Source of the DNA: Verrucomicrobia bacterium 12-59-8
GTDB lineage: Bacteria; Verrucomicrobiota; Verrucomicrobiae; Verrucomicrobiales; Verrucomicrobiaceae
NCBI GenBank assembly: GCA_002279765.1
Contig: NCCR01000051.1
Span: forward strand, 1-56,074
Length of the DNA stretch: 56,074 nucleotides
Reading direction: 5' to 3'
Shown here piece by piece: positions 14,120 to 23,114 of this stretch. Under the pieces are notes generated by a model that made no database searches, had not been told where the DNA came from, and was given only the letters and a program-made list of their open reading frames with translations. A program made the position numbers and the translations under genes. Within the stretch, counting starts at the first letter, position 1. The number at the start of each line of letters is the position of its first letter.

Positions 14120-16771
14120 TCAAGGATGGATTTCGCGCAGCGCCGTTCCGGGACCGCTGATCAGCAGCACCAGCTTCTTGAAATGCAGTTGTTCACCCGC
14201 TTTAACCTCCTTGCGGTACAAGCAAACGCGATTGATCTCACCGGGAAAAAGCTGCACCTCGGGCGCATCCACCTTGGTGAAACCGGCGCTCTTGAGTGGG
14301 GTTTCCTGGCTGGCAGCCTGCGGTCGAGGCGCAGGGGTGAGCGCGTAAAGCGTGCCGGGCTTGGTGACCTCCAAGTCGATTTTTTCGATGCTTGTGCGGA
14401 GAAACGGCAGGCCGCTGATCTGCTCAAACACGGCCTCAATCACATAGTCACGGTCTGTGAAGAGCTTCACGCCTGGCTTAATCACTGCTGCCTCCTCCTG
14501 TGTGGCCGCAGGCCAAACGATGCGCTTTTGATCTGCCTGCGGCTCGAACTGGCCCACGTCTTCGAGCTTGCCGAACATGATGCGCTCCTTGCGGCTCGCG
14601 TCCTTGTCGCCCTGAGTCACGACGAGCCAGATCACACCGTCGTGCTCGTGGAAGGTCGGATATTGGAAGGACTTCGGCGACTCGAAGCGGTATTTCCGTT
14701 CCCACGTCTTGCCATCGCGCGAGACGTCCACATTGAACACGCTGCGGCTCACGCCCTGAATGCGAGTGGACTCCTGCCAACCGAGGTAATAGACGCCACC
14801 GAACTTGTCGAAGGTCGGCTTCGAGTTTGCACCATTCGGCACCAAGGGAAGTGTCCTGCCCACGCTCCACTTTTTGCCATCAGTGCTGGTGGTGAAGTGA
14901 TAGTTGCCCTTGTCGTTGCGGCAGATCGCCATCCAGGTGCCGTCGGGCAGACGATTCACTGCTGACTCGCTTAATGCCTCGGATTGCGGCTCATTGAAAT
15001 GACCGAGGACTTCGAATGTGACGAGATCCTCATGCACCAGTGCCAGCGCGTTCTGTTTGCCGCTGAAGTTGTTGAGTGCGACGTAGGTCTTACCGTCGAA
15101 CTGCTTGAACGAATCAAAGATGAAGAAGGCAGAGTCCACTGCCTTCTTGGCAAAGCCCTGCGCTGCGGCGTCGGCATGAAAATACTGGGGCTGGAAATCG
15201 AAGGTGCCAGCCAAGGTCTTCAGCTTTGCCTTGTGAATCGTGGCTCCGAAGCCGCCGGACTTCAGATCAAAATCGCGATACCACATCTGCGACTGACGCT
15301 TGCCGGGGGCTTCGCTGGTGAAGTAGCAGCGCAGGGTGTTTGCGTCCTTCTGCAAGATGCGCGGCACGAAGCATGCGCCCACGGGGAGAGTTTCGTTTTC
15401 GAATTGCTGCTCGCTTTTGGCATAGTCGATCACTTTTTCCAGCGCGAGCGTTTTGAGGTTCACGATGGAAAGCGTCGCGTAGATCTCCGGCCAGCCTGCG
15501 CTCTCCCCTGCCCGAACATCATTGGATTCGGTGACGACGTAGGCCTTCTCGCCGATGCACACGAATTCGGCATCATGTGAGCCCTTCACCCTCGGGGCGG
15601 AGGTGTTACCGAGACGCTGCATAATGATGTCTCCTGCCAACGCCGGATCCCACTTGGCGGGGACGAGCTGAGGCTTGTCGAGCTTGCTGATGGTTTGCTG
15701 CAAGCTCACTGCGCCGGAAGCATTTTTCCCAGCGACGACATCTTCTTCGCGAAACTTCGCGAGGAGGATGTCACCGTCGCCTTGGCGATCGCGATCATAT
15801 GTGATCCAGATGAGGCCATCGCGATCCTGCACGCCATCAGGGTAGGAGACGCCTTTGCGTTCATCCAGCAGCAGGCCTTCGTTCCAGGTAAGGCCGTCGT
15901 CGGTGGAGATCTGGGCGGTGAGGTGGCTGCGCGTGTGACCGGTGAAGCCGTGATGGTTTACCAGAAGCAGGTTGCCGGATGCAAGGCGGCGGATGAAGAA
16001 GCGGGATCCCGGATTTGGGATGGTGCTGGCTTTGGCTTCCGTCCAAGTGCGGCCTTTGTCTGACGAATGGCTTTCCCACAGGAAGCCGCCGCCTGTGCGG
16101 GTGAGCAGCCAAAGGCGACCGTCTTTGAGTTCAGTGATCATGCACTCCAGCGCCCACTCGGGAGCGTTGAGGGCACCGTGGAGCTTCCAGGTTTTGCCTT
16201 CATCGGTGGAGATGCCGACGCCTTGAAGCTGCTTTGGTCCGGCGAACCAGGCGTGCACTGGTTCGGTGGCATGCGTGACGGGCATGATCCATTCACCTGT
16301 GGATAATACGGTCGGCTTGTTCATGCGGAAGGCATACGGACCTTCGAAGCCGACACGAAACTCTGGGCCGAAGACTGGCGGCGTAGCGTCGGGATTATCG
16401 CAAATGCGCGCATGGACGCCATGCATGGCGGTGTCCTTGTTGCCGCGATTGAAGATGTACCAGAGGCGGCCCTTGGGGTCGATCCATAGCGTGGGATCAA
16501 AGCAGCGCGTGCCATTTCCCGGCTCTGCCATGACTTGCGGAGGCGTGAAGGTCTTAGCCTGATCATCGCTGTAGCAAAGCAGCACGATGTTCTCCGGCGA
16601 CGGCTCCTTGGGGCCGCCGGTGAACCAGGATGAGAAGACTCGCCCCTTGGCAGTGCGTTCGAGTCCGGGAATGCCCTGCCAGGTGCGATGAGGTTCGCCG
16701 AAGGGCTCGGCGGCACGTACATATGCAGTAGCAAGGAAAAGTAAGATGCAAAGCTGGCGGAGAATCATCAT
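14120..16771 (-). CDS. Large secreted sialidase-like BNR/Asp-box protein (two propellers)
   Basis: An 883-residue protein with signal peptide MILRQLCILLFLATAYVRAA after the tandem ATGs at 16771 and 16768. Asp boxes are frequent: STDEGKTWKLHG, SSDKGRTWTEA, STDDGLTWNEG in the first propeller (about 25-350), and STDGKKWSVG, SRDGKTWERK in a second propeller-like half (about 380-770). The first half also shows HRTWQGIPGLERTAKGRVFS, a sialidase-family start found in the other two sialidase-like genes here. The C-terminal 110 residues are an unassigned beta-rich domain. Members are annotated as exo-alpha-sialidase, but the sugar is unproven. First gene of a four-gene operon. The upstream region shares a motif with the 30305 operon. 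Confidence 0.85.
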   Translation of the reverse strand: MMILRQLCILLFLATAYVRAAEPFGEPHRTWQGIPGLERTAKGRVFSSWFTGGPKEPSPENIVLLCYSDDQAKTFTPPQVMAEPGNGTRCFDPTLWIDPKGRLWYIFNRGNKDTAMHGVHARICDNPDATPPVFGPEFRVGFEGPYAFRMNKPTVLSTGEWIMPVTHATEPVHAWFAGPKQLQGVGISTDEGKTWKLHGALNAPEWALECMITELKDGRLWLLTRTGGGFLWESHSSDKGRTWTEAKASTIPNPGSRFFIRRLASGNLLLVNHHGFTGHTRSHLTAQISTDDGLTWNEGLLLDERKGVSYPDGVQDRDGLIWITYDRDRQGDGDILLAKFREEDVVAGKNASGAVSLQQTISKLDKPQLVPAKWDPALAGDIIMQRLGNTSAPRVKGSHDAEFVCIGEKAYVVTESNDVRAGESAGWPEIYATLSIVNLKTLALEKVIDYAKSEQQFENETLPVGACFVPRILQKDANTLRCYFTSEAPGKRQSQMWYRDFDLKSGGFGATIHKAKLKTLAGTFDFQPQYFHADAAAQGFAKKAVDSAFFIFDSFKQFDGKTYVALNNFSGKQNALALVHEDLVTFEVLGHFNEPQSEALSESAVNRLPDGTWMAICRNDKGNYHFTTSTDGKKWSVGRTLPLVPNGANSKPTFDKFGGVYYLGWQESTRIQGVSRSVFNVDVSRDGKTWERKYRFESPKSFQYPTFHEHDGVIWLVVTQGDKDASRKERIMFGKLEDVGQFEPQADQKRIVWPAATQEEAAVIKPGVKLFTDRDYVIEAVFEQISGLPFLRTSIEKIDLEVTKPGTLYALTPAPRPQAASQETPLKSAGFTKVDAPEVQLFPGEINRVCLYRKEVKAGEQLHFKKLVLLISGPGTALREIHP

Positions 16772-16822
16772 CAAACCAACGCATGGTGCAGTGGTATTTC
16801 GCCATGGATTCTGCACATACAG

Positions 16823-16845
16823 TGTTATGATACCACCCAACGACT
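16823..16845 (-). promoter_or_regulatory. Sialidase-operon motif, copy 1
   Basis: On the minus strand the sequence GTTGGGTGGTATCATAACAC followed by T lies about 50-75 bp upstream of the sialidase start. The same motif (GGTGGTAWCATAACACT) occurs upstream of the three-gene sialidase operon at about 30370-30390, and in both places a TCCATG follows exactly 12 bases after the final ACT. TGTTATGATACCA is also an imperfect dyad. It is a candidate operator or promoter element for a LacI- or GntR-type regulator. Confidence 0.5.
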
Positions 16846-16918
16846 TCACAGCCGAACTCGCTTGAAAGTGTCACCGCATCACACACAGCCTAATTCCATC
16901 TCCCATCGTATCCCTTTT

Positions 16919-18373
16919 ATGCCCACATCTGATCTCCGCGCTCTCGAACCCAAGGCCCTCTGGAACTGTTTTGCTGATCTTAATGCCGTGCCGCGCCCAT
17001 CCAAACGTGAGGAGAGGGTCGTGGGATTCGTTCTGGGATTCGCTTCTAGCCATGGCCTCAAGGCACAGCTAGACAGTGCCGGTAATGTGATCATCCAAAA
17101 GCCAGCGTCGGCGGACCGGCAGGATCGCCCAGCAGTGATCATGCAGGCGCATCTGGACATGGTTCACAAAGCCGGAGACGGGGTAACGTTTGATTTCGAC
17201 AAGCAGGGAATCGATATGTGGGTCGATGGCGACTGGGTGCGGGCACGTGGCACCACGCTCGGCGCGGACAATGGCCTTGGTGTCGCCGCGATCCTGGCGG
17301 TGCTGGCTGCGCAGGATTTGTCCCACCCTCCGATTGAGGCGCTCTTCACCCTGGATGAAGAGCAAGGCATGGGCGGTGCTCTGGGGCTGCAGCCTGGACT
17401 GCTGATGGGCAAAACGATGCTGAATCTCGACTCCGAAGAAGACGACACATTTACCATCGGCTGCGCAGGCGGCATCGACACGCTGGGCAGTTTTGAATAC
17501 ATCGAGGTGGCGCATGATTCCGTTGCACCTGTGGTCGCCATCCAAGTTTCAGGGCTGCGCGGCGGGCATTCCGGCCTGCAGATTCACGAAGGACGTGCGA
17601 ACGCGATCAAACTCATGGCCCGACTCCTCAGCGCCTGCAGTGAGGATGTCGCAGCCCTCTCAACCATGCGGGGCGGCAGCGCACGCAATGCCATCCCGGC
17701 GAAGTGCGTGGCGCAGGTGGTTATCTTGGACCAGACTCGATTTGATGAAAGCTTTCAGCGCGAAGCCGCTGGCATCCGCGAAGAGTTTAGCCTGATCGAA
17801 CCGGGGCTGAACATCACCACAACACCGGTGAGTAACGAAGGTACCGACGTACAAACCATGCGCGCAGAGCAGCAGAAGTGCTTCGTTCTCGCCATGCAGG
17901 CCGTCGTGAATGGCGTCTATCGCATGAGTCCTGTGGTGCCCGGCCTGGTGGAGGCATCATCAAACTTTTCCACCATCGCGCTCGGCAGCGGCAAGGCCGA
18001 GTGGAGCAGCCTGCAGCGCAGCTCTGTGGAGTCCAGCAAGCTCGATGTCGCCCGTGCTTTCCGCGCCCCTTTTGAACTCATGGGTGCCCACGTCCGTTCA
18101 GGCGATCCCTATCCCGGCTGGAGCCCAAGCGCCACATCACCCATCCTGGACAAGATGAAGTCGTGCTACCGCGAACTCTTTGGCCATGAGGTCAAGGTGG
18201 GAGCCTGCCATGCCGGACTGGAGTGCGGCGTCATCAGCAAGGCTTATCCTGATCTCGACATGATCTCCTTTGGTCCGAACATCCACGAGGCGCACTCTGA
18301 AAAAGAATGCGCCAGCATCTCCTCCACGCAGAAGTTCTGGAAGCTGCTCACGGCGACGCTGGCAGCTTTGTAG
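16919..18373 (+). CDS. pepD: Cytosolic aminoacyl-histidine dipeptidase (Xaa-His dipeptidase, M20C)
   Basis: A 484-residue protein, the normal length for PepD. Metal-centre motifs appear in order: VIMQAHLDMVHKAGDG (His-x-Asp, about residue 78-80), TLGADNGLGVAAILAVL (bridging Asp, about 116), LFTLDEEQGMGGALG (catalytic Glu-Glu, about 145), LNLDSEEDDTFTIG (Asp, about 170), and ISFGPNIHEAHSEKE with the last His near 460. The lid-domain motif SGLRGGHSGLQIHEGRANAI is also present. It hydrolyses carnosine-like and Xaa-His dipeptides with Zn2+ in the cytoplasm. The ATG at 16919 gives the expected N-terminus (LRALEPKALWNCFADLNAVP). Divergent from the sialidase operon. Confidence 0.95.
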   Translation: MPTSDLRALEPKALWNCFADLNAVPRPSKREERVVGFVLGFASSHGLKAQLDSAGNVIIQKPASADRQDRPAVIMQAHLDMVHKAGDGVTFDFDKQGIDMWVDGDWVRARGTTLGADNGLGVAAILAVLAAQDLSHPPIEALFTLDEEQGMGGALGLQPGLLMGKTMLNLDSEEDDTFTIGCAGGIDTLGSFEYIEVAHDSVAPVVAIQVSGLRGGHSGLQIHEGRANAIKLMARLLSACSEDVAALSTMRGGSARNAIPAKCVAQVVILDQTRFDESFQREAAGIREEFSLIEPGLNITTTPVSNEGTDVQTMRAEQQKCFVLAMQAVVNGVYRMSPVVPGLVEASSNFSTIALGSGKAEWSSLQRSSVESSKLDVARAFRAPFELMGAHVRSGDPYPGWSPSATSPILDKMKSCYRELFGHEVKVGACHAGLECGVISKAYPDLDMISFGPNIHEAHSEKECASISSTQKFWKLLTATLAAL

Positions 18374-18433
18374 CTTCGAGCGCCGTCCCATCCCGGAGCT
18401 CTGGGGTCGTCTCTACGTCTGCCTTCCAACGCC

Positions 18434-19477
18434 ATGCCAGTCACCACCGCGCCCACGCTCAAAGACATCGCCCGTGCCACCGGGTTTTCGTTGATGACGG
18501 TGTCGCGGGTGTTGCGCGGTGCACCCAAGGTTTCCTCTGAGAAGCGTGAGCAAGTCCTCAAAGAAGCCAGGAGGTTGAACTACCGGCCAGACCCGCATCT
18601 GGCGCGCATGATGCAGGTGGTACGTGGCAAAAAGCAGCTGCGCGTGCGGGCCGTCATCGCGGTCATCAGAGAACATGTGCCGCAGGATGGATTGCTCGGC
18701 CCATCCTACCAATACGTTCCTATCGATGACATCCGCAGCCGTGCCCACGGCCACGGTTACGCCGTTGAGGAGTTCTGGCTGGGCAAGGACGGCCTCACGC
18801 CCAAGCGGCTGCAGAAGATCCTGCATGCACGCGGCATCGAAGGTGTGATCGTATCGCCACAGAGCACGCAGCTGCCGTGCAGCAGGATCGACTTCTCACC
18901 TTTTGCCGCCGTGACTTTTGGCAATGCGATGAGCAGCCCGGCGCTGCACATGTGCGCGGGAAACATGACGCTGGGCATTCACATGGCGGCCGAGCAGCTC
19001 GCCACACGCGGCTATCAGCGCATCGGTGTGGCGGTGACGAAGTGGATCGTGCACCGCTCGCAGTTTGGCTACAGCGGCGGTTTGTTTCACTGGCAGCAAA
19101 GCCTGCCGCCCGCAGACCGTGTGCCGCTGCTGCTTTTTCCGAACAACGACATCAGCAAAGGCTTCGAAGCTTTCGCCAAATGGATGCGCGAACACCAGCC
19201 GGATGCGCTGATCACTTTCGACACGCATGTTCCCAACTGGCTGCGGCGGCTCGGACTGCGTGTGCCTCAGGACATAGGCTTTGTGGCGCATGACTGGACG
19301 CCCAAGATGCAGGACTTCGCCGGCATCTACCAGCAGCGCGAACATCTCGCTGCGGCAGCGGTCGATTTGATCGTCACCCAGCTTTCCCAGCATGAGCATG
19401 GGGTGCCGGTGGTGCCACGCCAGATCATGATTCCGCCCAAGTGGGTGGACGGGCCGAGTGTGCGTGAGGTTCAGTGA
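18434..19477 (+). CDS. LacI-family transcriptional regulator
   Basis: A 347-residue protein with an N-terminal LacI helix-turn-helix (TLKDIARATGFSLMTVSRVL, followed by GAPKVSSEKREQVLKEARRL with the hinge NYRPDPHLARMM) and a periplasmic-binding-protein-like sensor domain (GPSYQYVPIDDIRSRAHGHG, RGIEGVIVSPQSTQ, MAAEQLATRGYQRIGVAVTK, HEHGVPVVPRQIMIPPKWVD). The PNWLRRLGLRVPQDIGFVAH segment is typical of the Verrucomicrobia/Opitutaceae LacI group that carries a second copy of the pattern. Such regulators respond to sugars or sugar phosphates. It lies 60 bp after pepD but is more likely to regulate nearby carbohydrate operons; the sialidase motifs at 16823 and 30370 are possible targets, untested. 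Confidence 0.93.
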   Translation: MPVTTAPTLKDIARATGFSLMTVSRVLRGAPKVSSEKREQVLKEARRLNYRPDPHLARMMQVVRGKKQLRVRAVIAVIREHVPQDGLLGPSYQYVPIDDIRSRAHGHGYAVEEFWLGKDGLTPKRLQKILHARGIEGVIVSPQSTQLPCSRIDFSPFAAVTFGNAMSSPALHMCAGNMTLGIHMAAEQLATRGYQRIGVAVTKWIVHRSQFGYSGGLFHWQQSLPPADRVPLLLFPNNDISKGFEAFAKWMREHQPDALITFDTHVPNWLRRLGLRVPQDIGFVAHDWTPKMQDFAGIYQQREHLAAAAVDLIVTQLSQHEHGVPVVPRQIMIPPKWVDGPSVREVQ

Positions 19478-19492
19478 CTTCAACTACCTTGC

Positions 19493-21289
19493 TCACTTCA
19501 GCGCTTCGTAGGCAGAAAGTGTCGGTTCAATGGCCTTCAGCGCCGTAGCCCAGAACTCGGGCTGGGTGATGTCTTCGCCGAGGGTTTGCTTCACCACTTC
19601 TTCGCACGTCGCGCTGCCGGTCATCGAGAGGAATGCCTCGTAGCGTGGCAGGAAGGACGGGCCTTCGGCTTTGAAGCGTGCAAACAAGGCCTGGCTCAGC
19701 AGGTAGCCGAAGACGTAGGGGAAATTGTAAAAGGAGACACCTGTGATAAAGAAATGCATCTTGTAGGCCCAGAACATGGGGTCGGTGCCGTCATCGAGCA
19801 GCGTGTCGCCGTAGAGTTTGCGCTGTGCTTCGTTCATGAGCGCGCTCAGGCGGCTCACGCTCACCTCGCCGCTGGCGCGTTCCGTGTAGAAGGCCTTCTC
19901 GAACTCGTAGCGCATTGGGATATTGATGAGGTAGGCATGCGCACGGAGCATTTCTTGATCGAGCAGGTAGGCCTTTGTGGCCTCGGTGATGCCGGGATTG
20001 TTCATGAGGCCGTTGAGCAGGATCATCTCGCCAAAATTCGACGCCGTTTCGGCGAGGGTCATTGGGTAGTTCGCGGCAAAGGAACGCGCGGGACGCAGCA
20101 CACATGAGTGCCATGCGTGACCGACTTCATGCGCGAGCGTGACCATGTCATGCACCGTACAGTGGAAGGTCATGTAAACGCGCTCTTCGTGCTTGAGCTG
20201 CGAGCCGGTGCAGAATGCGCCTGGACGCTTGCCTGCACGTGGCTGCGCCTCGATCCAACGCTTTGCGAGCATCTCGCGAAAGTATTCGCCGAGCTTTGGA
20301 TAGGCGGCGCTGAAGGCGTGATCGACCGTTGCGCAGGCTTCGTCCCAGGTGAGTTCCTTTTCATCGGGTGCGGCGATCTGAGGGGCTTCGAGATCGAAGT
20401 AGTGCAAGGCGGAGGTTCCCTGCAGCTTCGCCGCTTTTCTCAATGCACGACGTGGCAGGTCAATGTGCGTGTGGATCGCCTCCATCATCGCATCGAGAGA
20501 TTTGCGGCTCATCGCGCCATCAAACAATGGGGTGTCGAGGAAGTGCGGCAGACCACGACGACCATAGAGACTGAGGCGTGTGCCTGCGATGCCATTCAAA
20601 CCAGCGGCAAGAGTCACTGCATGATCATTCCATGGCTTCTGCCCGTCATTGAAGGCAGCTTCGCGCAGTTTGCGGTCGGGTTCAGACATCAGCGCACGCC
20701 GACGCGACATCGGCACGGTCTCCTTGTGCCCATCCGGGAAGGTCATCTCGAATTCCATCTTGCCCGTCAGCGTGTCGTAGAGACGTCCCCAGGCATGCAG
20801 GCCGTTTACATTGAGGTCGGCAGCCAGGGCCTCCATCTCGGACTTCATCTGGTGCTGACCTTCGTGGCGCATGCGCTTCACGGCGTGCTCGGCATTCTTC
20901 AAAGAAGGATCGGCGAGCAGCGTGGCGAATGCGTCATCGCTCAAAGCCGCAAGCGCTGCACGCAGCGAGGCCATGAGCTTGGTGCTTTCGGCTTCGAGCG
21001 TGGAGATCCATGCCTCGTCGGCTTTCACTGCTTCATCGTTTGCGTCATCTGCGGACAAGCAGCCGAGATAGGCTGAGAGATGGCCGAGACGATCACTCAG
21101 CGATTCCAGAGTGTTGATCACGTGGGCGATTTCAGCGGTGTCACTGCCGAGAGCAGCGGCCTGTGTCTTGAGCGCCTCGACATCGCTCACGAGCAATGTT
21201 TTGAAGTCGGTGTAGTCGGGATTGCCGAAGCCGGCGAACCAGGATTCGAGGGACCAGCGGTCAGGGGAGATGGTGGTGGAGTGGGACAT
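19493..21289 (-). CDS. M3-family oligoendopeptidase (PepF-like)
   Basis: A 598-residue cytoplasmic Zn metallopeptidase. The catalytic motif TLAHEVGHAWHSCVL (HExxH) lies near residue 388, followed by MTLAETASNFGEMILLNGLM, which supplies the third ligand Glu. N-terminal helices (LESLSDRLGHLSAYLGCLSA) and KEFHCTVHDMV-region segments match pepF/M3 oligoendopeptidases, which degrade short peptides. ATG 21289 follows the KDG kinase stop at 21295 by 5 bp, so it is in the same transcription unit as kdgK and eda, an unusual partner for sugar-acid catabolism. No signal peptide. Confidence 0.93.
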   Translation of the reverse strand: MSHSTTISPDRWSLESWFAGFGNPDYTDFKTLLVSDVEALKTQAAALGSDTAEIAHVINTLESLSDRLGHLSAYLGCLSADDANDEAVKADEAWISTLEAESTKLMASLRAALAALSDDAFATLLADPSLKNAEHAVKRMRHEGQHQMKSEMEALAADLNVNGLHAWGRLYDTLTGKMEFEMTFPDGHKETVPMSRRRALMSEPDRKLREAAFNDGQKPWNDHAVTLAAGLNGIAGTRLSLYGRRGLPHFLDTPLFDGAMSRKSLDAMMEAIHTHIDLPRRALRKAAKLQGTSALHYFDLEAPQIAAPDEKELTWDEACATVDHAFSAAYPKLGEYFREMLAKRWIEAQPRAGKRPGAFCTGSQLKHEERVYMTFHCTVHDMVTLAHEVGHAWHSCVLRPARSFAANYPMTLAETASNFGEMILLNGLMNNPGITEATKAYLLDQEMLRAHAYLINIPMRYEFEKAFYTERASGEVSVSRLSALMNEAQRKLYGDTLLDDGTDPMFWAYKMHFFITGVSFYNFPYVFGYLLSQALFARFKAEGPSFLPRYEAFLSMTGSATCEEVVKQTLGEDITQPEFWATALKAIEPTLSAYEALK

Positions 21290-21294
21290 AAAAG

Positions 21295-22326
21295 TTATCG
21301 GCTGACGCGGCCTCCGCTGTCGCCTTGCATGAGGGTTTCGATTTCGGCGCGGGTGCTGTAGTTGTAGTCGCCTTCGATGGAGTGAGCGAGGCAGCCAGCG
21401 GCTGTGGCGAAGGCGATAGCTGTTTGCGGTTCGGAATTTTGGAGGAAGGAAAACACGAGACCGGCGGTGAAGGCATCACCAGCACCGAGGCGGTCGATGA
21501 TCTGGGTGATCGTGTAGCGCGGTGCGATGTGCAGTGTATCCGTCGCAGCATCGTAAAGCGCACCGCTGAAGCATTGTGCGGCTGAGGTGCTGCCATCACG
21601 CAGGGTGAAGGCGGCGTGGGTGAGATTTGGGAACTGGGCGACGATCTGCTTCGCCAAGGCCTGAAGATCGGCGCTATGGTCGATGCCGAGCATGGCGGTG
21701 GCATCGCTGATGCCTCCGACGAAGACATGCACGAAAGGCAGCAGCGATTTCATGGTGCGCGTGGCCAGCTCACGGGCAGAGAGCGGCGGGTCCCACTGCC
21801 AGAGCTTGGTGCGGTAATTCATGTCGCACACGACTTGGATCTGACGGCGGTCGGCTTCCTGCACGGCGACGAGCGCCACCTCGGCGACGTTGCGTGAGAT
21901 CGCAGGTGTGATGCCGGAGATCACGAACCACTCGCAGCCGTCGAAGATGGCGTCCCAGTCGTAGGCGGAGGCAGGTGTGATGGCCGCGGAGGAGCCGTCG
22001 CGGTCATAGATGACATTACCGCCGCGTTGATTCGCGCCGTGTTCAAGGAAGTAGGTGCCCAGTCGGCCTTCAGGCGTGCGCAGGATGTGCTTGGTCTCGA
22101 CACCAAGGCTGCGCAGATCTGCAATGCAGGCGTCCGCGATGGCATTCGTGGGCAGGGCGGTGACAAAAGCCGCGTCAATGCCGAGGTAGGCCAGCGAAGC
22201 CGCGATGCTCGCCTCAGCTCCGGCAAAGCTGGCATTCAGGCTACCCGGCATGGCCTGCTGAAAACGAACGAAGCCAGGCGTGGCCAGACGCAGCATGACT
22301 TCACCCAAGGTGACGACGCGGCTCAT
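21295..22326 (-). CDS. kdgK: 2-keto-3-deoxygluconate kinase (PfkB/ribokinase family)
   Basis: A 343-residue PfkB-family kinase. The N-terminal motif VTLGEVMLRLATPG with later GAEASIAASLAYLG and the C-terminal signature DRLGAGDAFTAGLVFSFL (catalytic Asp of GAGD) are clear. RGGNVIYDRDGSSAA and ISGITPAISRNVAEVAL match KDG kinases. The enzyme phosphorylates 2-keto-3-deoxy-D-gluconate to KDPG. Its start overlaps the stop of the KDPG aldolase gene by 4 bp, and the adjacent pair is the classic lower part of hexuronate catabolism, which supports the assignment. Confidence 0.88.
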   Translation of the reverse strand: MSRVVTLGEVMLRLATPGFVRFQQAMPGSLNASFAGAEASIAASLAYLGIDAAFVTALPTNAIADACIADLRSLGVETKHILRTPEGRLGTYFLEHGANQRGGNVIYDRDGSSAAITPASAYDWDAIFDGCEWFVISGITPAISRNVAEVALVAVQEADRRQIQVVCDMNYRTKLWQWDPPLSARELATRTMKSLLPFVHVFVGGISDATAMLGIDHSADLQALAKQIVAQFPNLTHAAFTLRDGSTSAAQCFSGALYDAATDTLHIAPRYTITQIIDRLGAGDAFTAGLVFSFLQNSEPQTAIAFATAAGCLAHSIEGDYNYSTRAEIETLMQGDSGGRVSR

Positions 22327-22982
22327 GGGCGGACCTGCTTGACGATGTCAGTTGCCTCACGAGCCAGCGCCGTGATGACATCCCACCCGCCCCGGGCCAC
22401 AATCTCCTTCGGTGCCAGCCAGGAACCACCAAGGGCGAGCACGGCAGGCTCTCGCAGGTAATACCCGGCATTTCCAGCACCCACGCCACCCAGAGGAATA
22501 AACTGCACCCCGAGATGCATGAACGGCGCCATGATGCTGCGCAGGTAAATCAGGCCACCGCTCGGCTCCGAAGGAAAAAACTTCAACACCCGGCAGCCGG
22601 CATCGAGCGCGATTTCAATGTCTGTCGGCGTGCATACACCGGGCGCAAACGGCAGGCCGATACGAATCGCCTCAGCGATCACGCGTGGATTCGTCCCCGG
22701 AGCCACGCCGAAGCTAGCACCAGCTTCTTTAGCATCGTTTACCTGCTGCGGCGAGAGAATGGTGCCCGCCCCGACGGTGATCTCCGGCACCTCGGCCCGG
22801 ATGCGCCGCAGTGATTCGAGCGCCGCATCGGTACGCAGGGTGAGCTCGATGCCATTCACCCCCCCGGCAAGCAGGGCCCGTGCGATCGGCACGGCATCCT
22901 CGACACGGTCGATCATCAAAACGGCAATCACGCCGGTCTGGCGGAGTTGCAGGCGCAGGTTGTCGGGAAAAGCGGTGTTCAT
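22323..22982 (-). CDS. eda: KDPG aldolase (2-dehydro-3-deoxy-phosphogluconate aldolase)
   Basis: A 219-residue (beta/alpha)8 class I aldolase. GVNGIELTLRT carries the catalytic Glu, GAGTILSPQQVNDAKEAGAS the glycine-rich loop, APGVCTPTDIEIALDAGC a binding loop, and RVLKFFPSEPSGG the Schiff-base Lys (about residue 133, as in Eda). The C-terminal phosphate loop is FIPLGGVGAGNAGYYLREP. It cleaves KDPG to pyruvate and glyceraldehyde 3-phosphate. ATG 22982 was chosen because it starts the conserved fold; a longer in-frame reading from 23084 is unlikely. First gene of the eda-kdgK-M3 peptidase unit. Confidence 0.92.
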   Translation of the reverse strand: MNTAFPDNLRLQLRQTGVIAVLMIDRVEDAVPIARALLAGGVNGIELTLRTDAALESLRRIRAEVPEITVGAGTILSPQQVNDAKEAGASFGVAPGTNPRVIAEAIRIGLPFAPGVCTPTDIEIALDAGCRVLKFFPSEPSGGLIYLRSIMAPFMHLGVQFIPLGGVGAGNAGYYLREPAVLALGGSWLAPKEIVARGGWDVITALAREATDIVKQVRP

Positions 22983-23114
22983 GGCTGGAAGCAGGCGGGG
23001 ATAAGTGTTTTTGCAACCTGCATGTACACTTGGTGGAAGCTCGTTTGAGTCTGGCAAGTACGGTAACGAACAATAGAATGGCACTTCTCCTGCTCTCTAT
23101 TCTGTCTGCCAACC

